A stretch of 64,000 nt of DNA, from assembly GCF_030704535.1 (NCBI RefSeq), contig NC_081817.1:1131001-1195000 (forward strand), read 5' to 3'. The notes under the pieces were generated by a model, which worked only from the letters and a program-made list of their open reading frames with translations, was not told the DNA's origin and made no database searches. The position numbers were made by a program, and so were the translations under genes. Below are positions 51,701 to 63,326 of this stretch, in pieces (position 1 is the first letter of the stretch; each line of letters begins with the position of its first letter). This DNA comes from Vitis vinifera (lineage: Eukaryota; Streptophyta; Magnoliopsida; Vitales; Vitaceae).

Positions 51701-54700
51701 GACAATAAGGAAACAAATTCAGGAAAAAGGAAAAAAAATGATCAATTTGCTTTAGATTCAAATGGAAGCAAGTTGGATATGACTTTTAGTAGTGTTTAAA
51801 TAAGGCCTTGGTCTTTGCAAAGATGCATCCATATCCAAAAGGATACTGTTTGCTTTGTACTTCTCTTGGGATTGATTTTTTCCTTTTTCTATTACTTTTA
51901 ATTGTTGTCATTTTAATTTGTCAGTTTATTCATGAGCGCTATAGTAGCAAATAAACTTCCTGATTATTCTGAAACAATAGGTCCTAAGGACTGTTCAAGC
52001 TGAAGGAATTCGTGGGCTTTCTAAGGCTGAACGCAGAAAATATGCTCCTCCAGCCGGTTCAGGCTTCATCTCAGGCTTTACTTCTATCTCACGCAAATCA
52101 TCAATAGACACGAATTCTCCAAATCAGTCTGTTCCTTTTGGACCAAGCTCATATCTATCTGCACAGGCAAGAGTGGTTGAGGACCATACAATGTCCCAGA
52201 TAATCTTACAAGAAATGGTGGATGGAGGAACCACTGGTATGCTGGTAGTGGTGACAGGTGCAAGCCATGTTATGTATGGATCAAGAGGGACAGGGCTGCC
52301 AGCAAGAATTTCAAAGAAGCTGCAAAAAAGGAATCAAACTGTAATATTACTTGACCCTGAGAGGCAATATATACGAAGAGAAGGAGAAGTCCCTGTTGCC
52401 GATTTCTTGTGGTATTCTGCTGCCAGGCCCTGTAGCAGAAATTGCTTCGATCGTGCTGAAGTTGCCCGAGTAATGAATGCAGCTGGCAGGAGGCGGGATG
52501 CCCTACCACAGGTTAGCCTTTCTTAATAGTATTTTTGGAGATGGGATGACTTCTAATTATGCCCTTGACTCAATGGATTCTTATGTTTTAACTATTTTCT
52601 CATGCATTATTGCATAGTTTTAGACCCTTTGATCTCGTTATGTGAACTGAAGTTGAATCAAGTTGAGTAGGATGTTTAGCGCTGGATTTGTATGTTATAA
52701 ATGCAATTATAAATGGTTCATCTTCCCCATAATTTTCCTTTATTCTTCTCATGAAGATGGTATTGTGTCATGCTTATCAGGATCTTCAGAAAGGACTTGA
52801 TCTAGGTCTGGTTTCACCGGAGGTACTACAGAACTTCTTTGATCTGGAGCAATATCCTCTTATTTCAGAGCTCACTCACCGATTCCAGGTAAGCTTGTTT
52901 TATGGGGGATCAAATCCTTTTTTGGTATTCAAGCTTAAGAACACTCTACCTTATTTACTGTAAGGTTAAACCTGTTGTGCATATGGGACATTTCCTGTTC
53001 TCTTGTTTATCTTGTGATGCTATGGGCAAAAGCAATTGATTATAGGGAGGGTACTTCTAAATAGGTAGAAAGTTGATGATAGCTCATCTTGATGCAGGGT
53101 TTCAGGGAGAGATTGTTGGCAGACCCCAAATTCCTGCATAGATTAGCGATAGAAGAAGTTATATCAATAACCACTACTCTTTTAGCACAGTATGAGAGGC
53201 GCAAAGAAAATTTCTTTGAGGAGCTTGACTATGTTATTACAGATACCCTGAGGGGATCAGTAGTTGATTTTTTTACTGTGTGGCTTCCTGCCCCAACTTT
53301 GTCATTCCTTTCATATGCTGATGAGATGAACGCCCCTGATGGCATAGATGCATTAAAGGGTCTCCTTGGTTCCATTCCAGACAATGCATTCCAGAAGAAT
53401 CTTGCTGGGAAGGACTGGAATCTGAGTCATAGAGTCGCTTCAGTGCTTTTTGGTGGTGTCAAACTTGCTAGTGTTGGATTTATTTCTAGCATTGGGGCTG
53501 TGGCTGCATCAAATACTTTGTATGCAGTCCGCAAAATCCTTAATCCAGCACTAATTGTTAATCAGCAAAATAAAAGGTCACCGATATTTAAAACAGCATT
53601 TGTCTATGGATGCTTTCTTGGAATATCAGCCAATCTCCGGTATCAGGTAAAGCTCAAAATTGTAAATTATAATGTTTGCATTATTACAAACGTTGCAGGA
53701 ACTCATTTATGGAAATTGAATAGAAAAAATTCTTCTTGTTTTGTTTTTCAGTAGTGGCCACATAAGGCATAGGTGGAGAGTAATGACAGCTTTATGAAAG
53801 GTGTCTAGGAAGTTGTGGCTTCCATTCTTTTGGGGACACATGCACTAAACACGTTCTTAAGAGATTATCTGTATTGTTGGTCCTGGCCAAACAATGACTG
53901 GCTATTAGAAAAAGTGAAAGATTGAATGTCTAGGATACATAAATTATTTTTGAACTTGGGGGATTCAGTAGGTTGGCCCCATCAACTGATGACAGTGTTG
54001 TCATCATCATAATTATGCTTCAAACATTGTTGTTTCAATTACTAGCTGGTAACTGTTTAATCTCATTTGTTATAATCTCTATATAGTAGCTTGAAAGCTA
54101 CATGTTGGATATCAAACCGAGTATTTGCCACTATACTTTTAAGTACAAAATATCTTGGAAACCAACCCACATGAATTGATGTCCTTTTTTCTCTTTTTTT
54201 CTTTGTTACTATCTTTTTCAGCTTTATTTTGTCTTATTATTTGTTTGGTATTGATGTTAAAACAAATTGTAACACAGATAATTGCTGGGGTAGTGGAGCA
54301 TCGATTTTCTGATCAATTTGCTTCTCAACCATTACTTGTGAATATGCTATCCTTTTTTGCTCGGACAATCAACTCCTACTGGGGAACCCAGGTTAGGCTC
54401 AATTTTAATTTCTTGAAGTTCCCTCTTTTTGCCCATTTTAACTCCTTTTCTCCTTGGTAAAATTTATCATGTAATTATCATCCATACCATTACTCCTGAG
54501 AAATCATGAAAAAAGGCTGCTTCATTGCATAATTAAGCAGCCAAGTCGTTGCCCCCGCACATGTACTTCTATCCGTGTGGAACTGTTATTTAATATCTAC
54601 CTGTAATAATGTTGTTGAATGGTTTTCCCACTTCATATTGGTTTAATTTCCTCTCTTTATATGCTGCAGCAATGGGTTGATCTAGCACGATTTACGGGGC

Positions 54701-54816
54701 TGCAGACTCAAAAGAGCGAGCCACCCTCCTACCAAACAGTAGATTCTTCAAATCATGCTGCGTTAGAATGCAGCAGCGCAGAAGAGACCCATATTGATGA
54801 AATCAAGAATCAATAA
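48708..54816 (+). CDS. RER6: RETICULATA-RELATED 5/6-type plastid protein
   Basis: Seven exons, join(48708..49378,51504..51633,51981..52511,52781..52888,53098..53646,54278..54391,54670..54816), encode 749 aa, close to my recollection of about 745 aa for the Arabidopsis protein. Order: a basic, Ser-rich transit region (1-80); a hydrophobic segment after a twin-Arg ([25 protein letters not shown]); a ChaN-like region (about 135-400; [39 protein letters not shown]); then the DUF3411/RETICULATA domain (about 430-690; [22 protein letters not shown] and several hydrophobic segments); and a polar tail. Family members sit in the chloroplast envelope or membrane and affect mesophyll and plastid development; the biochemistry is not known. 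The numbering (5 versus 6) is not resolvable here. Intron 1 holds a LINE stub. Confidence 0.92.
50145..50797 (+). mobile_element. 5'-truncated LINE in intron 1 of the RETICULATA-related gene
   Basis: The insert encodes a zf-RVT piece ([20 protein letters not shown], then [20 protein letters not shown]), followed by a non-coding 3' tail, an AT run (50722-50745) and an A tract of about 20 (50760-50779). The flanks are GAATACATGGAATGAAT (50145-50161) and GAATACATGAAATGAAT (50781-50797), a 17-bp target site duplication with one mismatch. It is in the same orientation as the host gene. Confidence 0.88.
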
Positions 54817-54829
54817 GGTGATGGCCACA

Positions 54830-55328
54830 CTTCATTTTGTCATACTAGTTTGTCAATCATTCTGCCAAAGATGCTGAGAGATGGGATAATGGATTCAACC
54901 CGTTTGCCATATAGGTCCGATCTATGCCCTTATTTTATATTGTTCAAATATAATTCTTTTACAAATTTTGGCAAACATTTCAGTGTATAGTGGCAGAATT
55001 AATCAACTGCACGAGAACTATATTGAATTCTACATGAGTTTGAAGTAAGGGATGCTTGAAAAGCATATAGCTGGGAATTTAACCCACAATAGATTGAATG
55101 GCACAACCCTCGTTTGAAACACACCTCTTCTGAATGACACTTGTAACTTAAACTTGGGTTGCAACTTGTGTGGGTTGGTCCGAGCCAACCTGAACTCAAT
55201 CTGATCTCTAGGTGGGCTTGGCCAATCATTTTTATTATTCCGGGTTGGACTCTAGTGATTGTAACATTCTGGTTGGACTTTGGTTAAATTTTTTTCAACT
55301 CAAATTCAATTTGGATTGAATTCGAGCA
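54830..55328. other. 3' flank of the RETICULATA-related gene
   Basis: It holds the probable 3' UTR (to about 55000) and then a spacer with a dispersed-repeat flavour (GGGTTGGTCCGAGCCAACC near 55170; a similar phrase is near 57540). No exon was seen. Confidence 0.45.
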
Positions 55329-55545
55329 CTTAGGTGGTGTTTGTTATTTTGGCTTTTTGTTGAAAGTAATATTTGTTTTCAGAATTTAGGTTGTTTGTTT
55401 TTTTACTTTTTCATGACTTATTATAAGCTTTTTACTAAATAGAAAAAGCCAAAATATATAGTTTTTTCTAAATAGAAAAAAAACATATTGGTTTTTCTTT
55501 ATTTTTTAATACTTAATAGAAATAAAATACTACAAAAACAAACAA

Positions 55546-57326
55546 CCTAATATTTAATACTATTTTTTTTTTTTTTTTTGATAAGCAAGCACAATTCATT
55601 AAAGAGGCTAAAAACCCCAACGTATACAGGACGTATACTAGGCAACAAAGGCCAAAAACAAACAAAAAAATCAAAAAACAAACCACCCCTCAACTGGAGG
55701 CAATCCACTCTAGGAAATCTAAAAGGGAATGCGACTCCTCTTCCATATTACATTTAGCCCAATCCCAGATATTACAAACAAAAGAATATTTAAACCTCTG
55801 AATTGCTAAGACCCCCCCCCCCCCCTCCCCCCCTAAAGGCTAATCTATTCATTTCCTTCCAAGCCATCCAAAAAATGAATAACGGAATGGAATTCCAGAA
55901 TTTTTTCTTTTTTTTTTCCCACAAAAGAACCCCCCCCCCCCAACTATATAAAACCTCCTTTACAGTATTAGGGAACACCCACTTGACCCCAACTAAGCCC
56001 AACACTAAATCCCAAAGCTCTCTAGGCACTGTACAATGAATAAGTAAGTGATCCACGTTTTCCACTTCGCAAGCACACAAAAAACACCTATTCGGGAGCT
56101 GCCAACCTCTTTTTTGGAGCCTATCAAGAGTCAAGATCTTTCCCCAAGTCGCTTCCCACGTGAAAAACATGATTTTAGTTGGGACTCTTCCCACCCAAAT
56201 CTTGTTTTTCGGAAAGTTAACATCCATAGACCTATCCAGCCAGCTGTACGCATCTTTCACTCTAAACTGCCCACTTCTCCCTCCCTTCCAAAAAACAGAG
56301 TCATCCTCCCAAGTTATCCTAACTCCTCTCAACGCTTGGAGCAACTCACCTACCAACTCCACCTCCCAGTCATTGAAATCCCTTATAAAACACAAATTCC
56401 AGCCTCCTTCCCCAACATTCTGGTCCCACAGGTCTTCAACCTTTGCATTTCTGTTGGCTGCCAAGATATAGAGATGCGGGAACCTACGGGACAGCGCTGT
56501 ATCCCCGCACCACACATCAGTCCAGAAGCTGATTTTATTACCTTTCCCCACCTTGAGCCCCATTTTGTCCCAGCACCAGCCAGCTTCCTTTAAGATCTCC
56601 TTCCACACCCCCACACCACACGCACCCACAGCCTTTTTGGTCCTCCAACCATAATCCTCCTGACCATACTTAGCTTCCAGCACATGCTTCCAAAGGGCCT
56701 CCTTATCCAAAGCGAATCTCCAAGTCCACTTGCCAAGAAGCGCTTTATTCATGATAGTAAACTTCCTTATTCCCAACCCCCCATTCTCCTTATCCCCACA
56801 CACCACATCCCACTTAACCAGATGAGTTTTCCTCTCCATGAGACCCCCCCCCCCCCCCCATAAGAAGTCTCTTTGCAATTTTTCTAATCTTCTAGCCACA
56901 GAAATGGGCATACGGAATAACGACATCTGGTATACTGGCATACTACCCATAGTGCTTTTAATTAGAGTGATTCTCCCACCCTTTGAGATATATTGGCTCT
57001 TCCAAAGAGCAAGCCTCCTTCTCATTTTCTCTTCTACCCCATCCCATCCATATGCAGCCTTATTAGGCACCCCCAGCGGCAGCCCCAAATACACAGACGG
57101 AAGCTGCCCCATCCTACAACCTAACTCCACAGCCATTTCCTCTATCCTTTGCACCTCCCCTACTGGAATAACCTCGCTTTTAGCCAAGTTAATTCTCAAC
57201 CCGGACGCGGCTTCAAAGAAAATGAATATTATTATATAAGAATGTATATTACAAATAGTATAAAGACTTAGGTGGTGCTTGTTTTTTTACTTAATTTTAA
57301 ATAGAATCCTAATATTTAATACTATT
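55546..57326 (-). mobile_element. young 5'-truncated LINE with 19-bp target site duplication
   Basis: The LINE body lies on the minus strand from about 57214 to 55565, where its poly(A) appears as a T tract. It is flanked by perfect copies of CCTAATATTTAATACTATT (55546-55564 and 57308-57326). The long open frame and intact duplications show a recent insertion. The reverse transcriptase core is missing through 5' truncation. Three long C runs (on the + strand) interrupt it: C14TC7 at 55812-55833, C12 at 55930-55941 and C16 at 56844-56859. Confidence 0.92.
55790..57208 (-). pseudogene. LINE ORF2 C-terminal fragment (zf-RVT), truncated
   Basis: The frame is open for about 470 codons and starts inside ORF2 (EAASGLRINLAKSEVIPV), after the catalytic YADD region, which is absent. 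Visible parts: VYLGLPLGVPNKAAYGW, SKGGRITLIKSTMGSMPVY, the zf-RVT domain (VPTKIMFFTWEATWGKILTL ... NRCFLCACEVENVDHLLIHC) and FIFWMAWKEMNRLAFRGG. Expansion of the G run at 55812-55833 shifts the frame. The expected tail (RFKYSFVCN ... DFLEWIASS) continues in another frame to about 55678. It cannot encode an active enzyme. Confidence 0.9.
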
Positions 57327-57429
57327 AAACATTAAGATTCTATTTAAAATTAAGTAAAAAAACAAGCACCACCTAAGTCTTTATACTATTTGTAATATAC
57401 ATTCTTATATAATAATATTCATTTTCTTT
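57215..57429. repeat. perfect 94-bp inverted repeat at the LINE 5' junction
   Basis: Positions 57215-57308 are the exact reverse complement of 57336-57429 (94 of 94), with a 27-nt loop between. The left arm lies between the LINE 5' end and the right target site duplication; the right arm is the original flank. The arm extends past the MITE end at 57377 into ordinary flanking DNA, so the MITE termini alone do not explain it. Confidence 0.95.
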
Positions 57430-57904
57430 TTAAAATTTTAAGAAAAAAATATCAAATTATAATTATATCATATATTTTTTCAGTTTTTTAGAAAGATATA
57501 AATTTATTTTTTCTTATTTGCTATTGTCTTAAAATTTTCCCCGCTTGGGTTGGGCTAGGCTTGGATTTAGCCATTAACCTGATTCAACTCATCCACGTTG
57601 CGGTCTTACATTTTTTCTTTAAAGCTCACAAAAAGGATTGGGCACCTCAAAGGGTTATTGAAACCATTTTCTTAAGGCTCATTCTTTGTTTTAACATGTA
57701 GATCAGGCTTTTCAGTTCTGAATTTTGACCCATTAAAATAAAAAATCGAATCCATACATGGAGAGATGAGCCGCATTCAAGCTCAGAGGGTCTAGTTAAC
57801 ATTACTTTTGGTGTACACTAATAATCTACCAGAAAAAGGAGAAGTACCAAACCAATAAAGCAGTCAAATAATCCTCAAATTTATCTTCTCTGTGAGGCTC
57901 GTCT

Positions 57905-59988
57905 CTATAATGGCTGCATGCTTAGATCCGACTTCTCGTTCATCTCCTCTAGCTTCTGTTTGACCTTCTCAAATGCGAGTACTAGGTTGTTCAGCTGTAT
58001 CATGATTTATCAGTCAACCCAAAGCTTCTCATGTCAATTTCTACATAAAACAGTAGCATTTCCTTCATAAATCAGAAAGTCATCTTAGAACAGAGGAATC
58101 AGTGTCATACCTCTTGTTTAGCGAACTTATTATGGACAAATAACCCACTGTACAGATCGAAACTATCTCTGATTGTGCTATCTTTCTGCAAATAACCATA
58201 TGTTAGTGTGTTCCTTCCTGATTATCATTTATGCTATGTTTGGTTTCCAAGACATGGTTTTTCACAACCAAACAAAGGATAAATGAGTATTGCGGCTACT
58301 TTAGTGCATTTGATTCTCCCTTTTATACAAAAAGGCAAAACAAAATGGAGAAGGTATAAAGGACTGGGCATACCAATTGAATAAGTGTCTGAAAGCCTTT
58401 TGTGTCAATAGGTGTGGGCTCAATCTCCATTTCTGACAGTATCCTGTTGAATGATAAGCCGAAGTTTCATCTATAACCGAGTTTTTCAGCAGTTCATGCT
58501 CATTTGGGATTTAGGGATGGGCAAGAAGAGCTTCTACCTGCCAATGGTGTGAGTAAGAAACTGACTCCTGGCAGCCAGTTTATCATGTTCTTCACAGGAC
58601 ATTTCCAGCATTCTGCAACCCTGAATCAACCAGTAGATATGTAGACATGAATTTCCTTTCTAAAACACTTCCAAACCTATTATTATAAGAACAAAGGAAG
58701 GAGTTTGAGAAGAGAATGGTTGCAAACCAACTCCAAATCTCACACTAACACTTACCTCACTCTCAAAAATGTGTAGGAAAGAGGAGCAGGTAGCTTCATC
58801 TCTTATTCGAACCCTCTCGTACATGAAAGCTAAACCATTCCACCCATCTCTCCCACTCTCTGGTCCAAACATTGGGTGAGTGCAAAGCACATCCGACTCT
58901 TCGGGGAGCACCTTACCCATGGAATTCAAATATATGTATCACATGGGTAAACAGTAGTGTCAAACAATGTGATTTCTATAATAGCTTAGCTTATTTTAAA
59001 AAATGACCATCAAGTGAACTTCGTGCGCTTTCCCAACTCACTTGGGATGTAATCGGATGGGTGGGCCAGGATTCCCCTCCCCCATCCATCCTCGTTTGTA
59101 ATTTTCTTATCCCATCTCCACTTCATTCTCCGTCTTAGACTAGGCGGGGTAGGGACAAGGAATCCCCACTAGGGGCAAGTTCCCCATCCCTATCCCACTA
59201 GGTCGAGGTAGGGAGACAAATACTCAATTACAAACCAAGAAATGGACTAGCAAACAGAAATTCCAATCCAGATCCAAAATCAAAAGCTTCATGGACATGT
59301 TAGATATAGATATTATATGTGTGTATGGGGATAACAATTTAAACATGAACAGGGTTCTCTTATTTTATACTTGAGTTGAAAAGTGTAGGCTGTGAAGGGC
59401 ATCTTTCTTTATTCTCTCTACTAAATAAAAGTCTCTCAATTCCCCTTTTCTTCCTATTTCACATCAGGGTGTTCAGTTGTAAGTACATACTTGCAATAGA
59501 ACCTCTCTTGGGCCTTCTTTAACCGATAGGACGTCGGCAAAGAGTGTCGGCCGCTTAAGACAGTGGAGAGGCAATGACTCGAGGACCTCCGTTAGAGATA
59601 GTATAGATGTGCATAGCATTATAACATCATTCTCTGCTTCAATAAATTCATTCATGCCCCTGTCAATCCACCCACATCTATTACATATTGAAAAAGAAAA
59701 AAGAAGCCAAGACTCCCAAGGTATTTTTCTGAAAAAGAAATGCTGAAAATGGCACTTTCCAATAGCATTTTTTTTTTAAGTCTTTAACAGAGAAAATGTG
59801 AGAGTATTGTACCTGAAGAATGAGATGCCCAAGCGGGCGCAGAGCTGAGAGTGATCTGACCGAGAAGTTGCGGTGAGGGTATGGCCTTGTTTCATCATGG
59901 TTTTTGCCAGGAACTGCCCAAAGGGGCCGAATCCCACTATACCAATCCTGAGAGTTCTTGATAACGGAGAGGACGAAGAAACTGCCAT
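57905..59988 (-). CDS. TYRAAT2-like: arogenate dehydrogenase (TyrA family), no clear transit peptide
   Basis: Seven exons, complement(join(57905..57994,58111..58185,58374..58443,58538..58620,58756..58911,59491..59659,59813..59988)), encode 272 aa in frame. The NAD(P) Rossmann motif GIVGFGPFGQFLA starts at residue 16; then come SRSDHSQ, LCTSILSLTEVLESLPL, ADVLSVKEGP, THPMFGPESGRDGW, the catalytic-type His in QFLTHTIGR, and DSFDLYSGLF. The enzyme oxidatively decarboxylates arogenate to tyrosine. The Asp in GRDGW is the acidic residue reported to favour arogenate over prephenate (Asn in legume prephenate dehydrogenases). Only 13-15 residues precede the Rossmann fold, against 60-90 in plastid isoforms. 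A cytosolic, non-canonical form or a missed upstream exon are the two options. The 58911 acceptor (GGTAAG) is unusual but family alignment supports it. Confidence 0.9.
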
Positions 59989-60870
59989 GGTGAGTCAGAG
60001 AGAAAGAGACAGAGTTGAGCCCTGTGGTGGTGGTGGTGTCCTTGAAGTGAGGGTTGGGCTTTGACCAAAGCAACCTTCGGAGGATAAGCTTCCCCTAAAA
60101 TATGAGGGTTACTGATTGGAGATTTGTATAGGACAGCTTCGTCAGTTGACAGAAAGGAGATAGTCCAGATCATATTGTCCACTGAGGATGAAGAAATCCC
60201 TAATTGAGGTAAGTACATCTAAAAGCTTTTTCTAGAGGTGAATAAATGCTTTTTGAATAATTTTGCTAAAACAGTCTATGACTTAAAGCAAAAGTTACAA
60301 GAAAATATTTTGCTATATTTGATTTTACGAAAATATTAAGGAAAAAAAAAGTAAAGAAAATATTTTTTTTCATATTTTTTTACCATAAAAAATATTTTAA
60401 AAATAAAATATAATTAAAATTAATTAAATAAAAATAAAAACAATTTATTGACATTATATCTATTATTTATTCTTCCTTTGACATGCACCAATCTAGGAAT
60501 GACTAACTCTTTATTTCATTTTTTTTCTTTTTTCTTATTTTTATTTTTATTTCTTTATCATCACATTTTTTAAGCACCAAACACAAGATTATTTCAATTT
60601 ATGCATAAATCTATTTGAAAATTTTTTCATTCCAACATTATGATTTAAAAATTATTCCTTTAATTTCATTTTCTACCATCTCTCTAAAACTAAAAACAAG
60701 AAATCCAACTAGGCTTCATTAGGTTTAATTTATGCTCCTATCGAAATGTTACATAAAATTGTTTTCTTGTTTTCGACTATATTTTTCATTTTGGACAAAG
60801 AATCGATTGATACAATTAACATTGTGTTTTAGAGTGTTTCAATTATGTTTTCAGTTGAAACATCTTCTTT

Positions 60871-61000
60871 AAAAGTGTTTTTAAATTAGTAGTGATTATG
60901 AAAAATGTTTTTAATTTTTATAATACTTGAAACATAAAAAAATTTTAAATATTAGAAAAATTAAAAATACTTTCTAAAATCACTATCAAACACGTTTTAA
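60871..61000. mobile_element. MITE-like hairpin
   Basis: The left half (AAAAGTGTTTTTAAATTAGT, GATTATGAAAAATG) pairs imperfectly with the right half (CTTTCTAAAATCACTATCAAACACGTTTT). It has the same family pattern as the copies at 44311, 46722 and 61781. Confidence 0.55.
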
Positions 61001-61780
61001 ATGCTTATAGAGAAGCATTATAAGTGATTTTTCAACTTTTCAAAAGTGTTTTTTTAGATTTTACAAATGTCTAATTTTTCTTCAAAAGTAGTTTTTAGAT
61101 TAAAAATGCTTTTTAAAAATACTATCAAAATAGACTTTAAGTATGCTAAGACAAAATGATAAAAAATAAAAAAGAGAACCCTTACATTTGTTATAAATTT
61201 TTCTAATTAATCATACCCATGAAACAAAACTATAAATGCAAGAAGAATCAATGAAAAACATCGAATGTCTATATGATTAAATTTATTTGTTTTAGAAATT
61301 TTTATTAGTTTAAATTTTTTTTTAAAAAAAAATTGTTAAAGATTTCATTTGGACTTGAATTAGATTCATCCTCATCACTTTAGATAGTTTTTCACGACTA
61401 ATATGCTTAATAAAAAAAAAAATGATTCATGAAAGATCTAATCTAAAAATCAAATATTTTAAATTGTCTATTATATTTTCAAATATGCTTTTTAGGCTCT
61501 CTTTCCATATATTTTTTCCCTTAGCCTTTTCTTCTCCATAATCCTATCTCCAAGATTTATATTTTACTCTATTCATTATAAACATAAAGTTTATTTAAAA
61601 AATAAATAAAAAATTGGTAGATATATAAAGAGCTTAGATGGACATATTTAATAATATTCATATTTTAAAATAGAAATAAATTTTGGATACAAAAAGTGAA
61701 AATGGTTACAAATACAAAATTTATTGGCTTGGAAGAAAGAAATCAAATTATTTTTTTTAACGTAATTATAAGTTCTAGTA

Positions 61781-61912
61781 AGTTTAGAGTATATTTGGTA
61801 GCGTTATAGAAAACGTTTTTAACATTTTTAATACTTAAAATTTTTTATCATTTAAATATTAAAAATAATAAAAATATTTTCTAAAATTACTATCAAACAC
61901 ACTTTTAGACTC
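61781..61912. mobile_element. MITE-like hairpin, best preserved copy
   Basis: The left end AGTTTAGAGTATATTTGGTA and the right end, whose reverse complement is GAGTCTAAAAGTGTGTTTGA, form arms of about 55 bp that meet around a short AT loop. It has no coding capacity. It serves as the reference copy for this dispersed family in the window. Confidence 0.7.
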
Positions 61913-63124
61913 TTAAGAATGATTTTGGAAATGGTTTGAAGTTCATCTTAATGTTTGAAAAATCTCCTCAAATTTTCAAAATGATTTTTTAAATATAAAA
62001 TTGGGAACATTTGGTGTACGATTTTTTTTCAAATAAAAATGTCCCTTGACATATTGATTATTTACACGTGTACTTCAAAAAAAGTTTATTTTTGAAACAA
62101 AAATGAAAATATTTTTATTTAAAATGAGTATTTTATAGGATTTTTTTTTAATAAAAAATACGTTCAGAGTTAAATTAACAAAACGGGGATGATCATTTCT
62201 TTTAATCAAATCACTCTAAATAACTGAATTAATTGACTAATAGGGATAAAAAGATTCTACATTTATAAATCTAATCTCCTCATTTTTTGTCTTGAAAAAT
62301 AATTTGTTTTCGACATGAATATCCTTCACCTGTTGCTTATTTACATATGTAATATATTGATTATTTACCTATGTGTTTTAAAAAGAATTATTATTATTTT
62401 TTAAATGAAGATATTTTTTTCCAAAATATATATTTTTTAATATTAAAAATATTTGAAGAATGAGGATGATTTTATCCCTTTTAATCGGAACAACCCTAAA
62501 CGCCAAACAGCTTTTTTAATGGGATGTTACGAGATCATTCATCCAAAAAGTTATACACAGAAAAAGTCTGGCATAAGTGACGACCACAAAAAAAATGCAC
62601 ATCTTACACAAAATAAGCTGCAAATATGACCGAATTTAAGAAAAAATCAAAACCATTATAATCTATTTATGATTTGCTCAAAAAAAAAAAAAGAGACAAC
62701 TATGAAGTCCAAAACCTCTCCTTTTCCTTATTTTCTCGGCCACCAAACAGAGGTTTATCTCAAATTGCCGAAACCACAAACCAACAACGACTCCAAACTT
62801 TTTGGAGAACTAAACAAAATGAATAGGACCACCACATAAAAAAATCCCAAATATTTGTATATCTATAAAAAAAAACAAGGCACCGAGAAACGGATAAGAT
62901 GGAGAATATACCTTTGATCCCTATAGATGTTTGGACGATTGGCCTGAACAAATCGCAGTCAGTGAGTACTCGATCTGAACCAGCTTTCCTGAAGGACGGG
63001 CCCTAGTTGGGCTTAATTACAGGCCCATCCAGCTTTGGCCCGAAAATTTCGGGCAGGCTGCGGTCCCCGTAGGGCCCTACCTACCTAATTTACATTCCTA
63101 TCTAAGGAACGAAAAAGATTTTTC

Positions 63125-63283
63125 CACGTGGCAAATAAAAAAGCAAAAGCGACCATTATTGGGGCCGGGTTGCAGCTGACACCCACGTGATCGAAGGGAT
63201 GAGATCAAAGACGTGTGACCTACCATCTATGAGTCTTGTTGATAAAGACAAAATCAATTGCATTAAAACCTCACCCACACGTG
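63125..63283. promoter_or_regulatory. cluster of three G-boxes (ABRE-like)
   Basis: CACGTG occurs at 63125-63130 (CCACGTGGC), 63184-63189 (CCCACGTGA) and 63278-63283 (ACACGTGGC), plus ACGTGT at 63211. Three perfect G-boxes in 160 bp of otherwise AT-rich DNA look like an ABA- or light-responsive promoter element. The target gene is unclear: the nearest start codon is 3.1 kb to the left (59988), or the gene may lie beyond the right edge. Confidence 0.5.
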
Positions 63284-63326
63284 GCAGTTGCTACCTTATC
63301 TCTTTTTCCACTGAGCGGCTTAAGCT

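Larger units (their letters stand above)
55329..57377. mobile_element. MITE-like element interrupted by a LINE
   Basis: The left terminus CTTAGGTGGTGTTTGTT (55329) is the inverse of the right terminus AACAAGCACCACCTAAG (ending 57377), with one mismatch. Removing the LINE (55565-57214), the filler and one copy of the target duplication leaves an AT-rich element of about 300 bp. Its target duplication could not be defined. Confidence 0.6.
60200..63110. other. AT-rich spacer upstream of the arogenate dehydrogenase gene
   Basis: No exon was seen. It contains two MITE-like hairpins (listed separately). Around 62990-63090 there is a GC-rich patch with GGGCCC, several GGCCCA-type sites and a near-palindrome GCCCGAAAATTTCGGGC (63038-63054). 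Confidence 0.5.

Noticed and set aside
55803-56593. Open frames on the + strand opposite the LINE.
   Set aside because: They are antisense shadows of the ORF2 fragment; the Pro-rich start is the C run.
57215-57429. A microRNA precursor (long perfect hairpin).
   Set aside because: The arm is explained by an inverted copy at the LINE junction. Perfect 94-bp pairing suits siRNA production at most; there is no sign of a selected miRNA.
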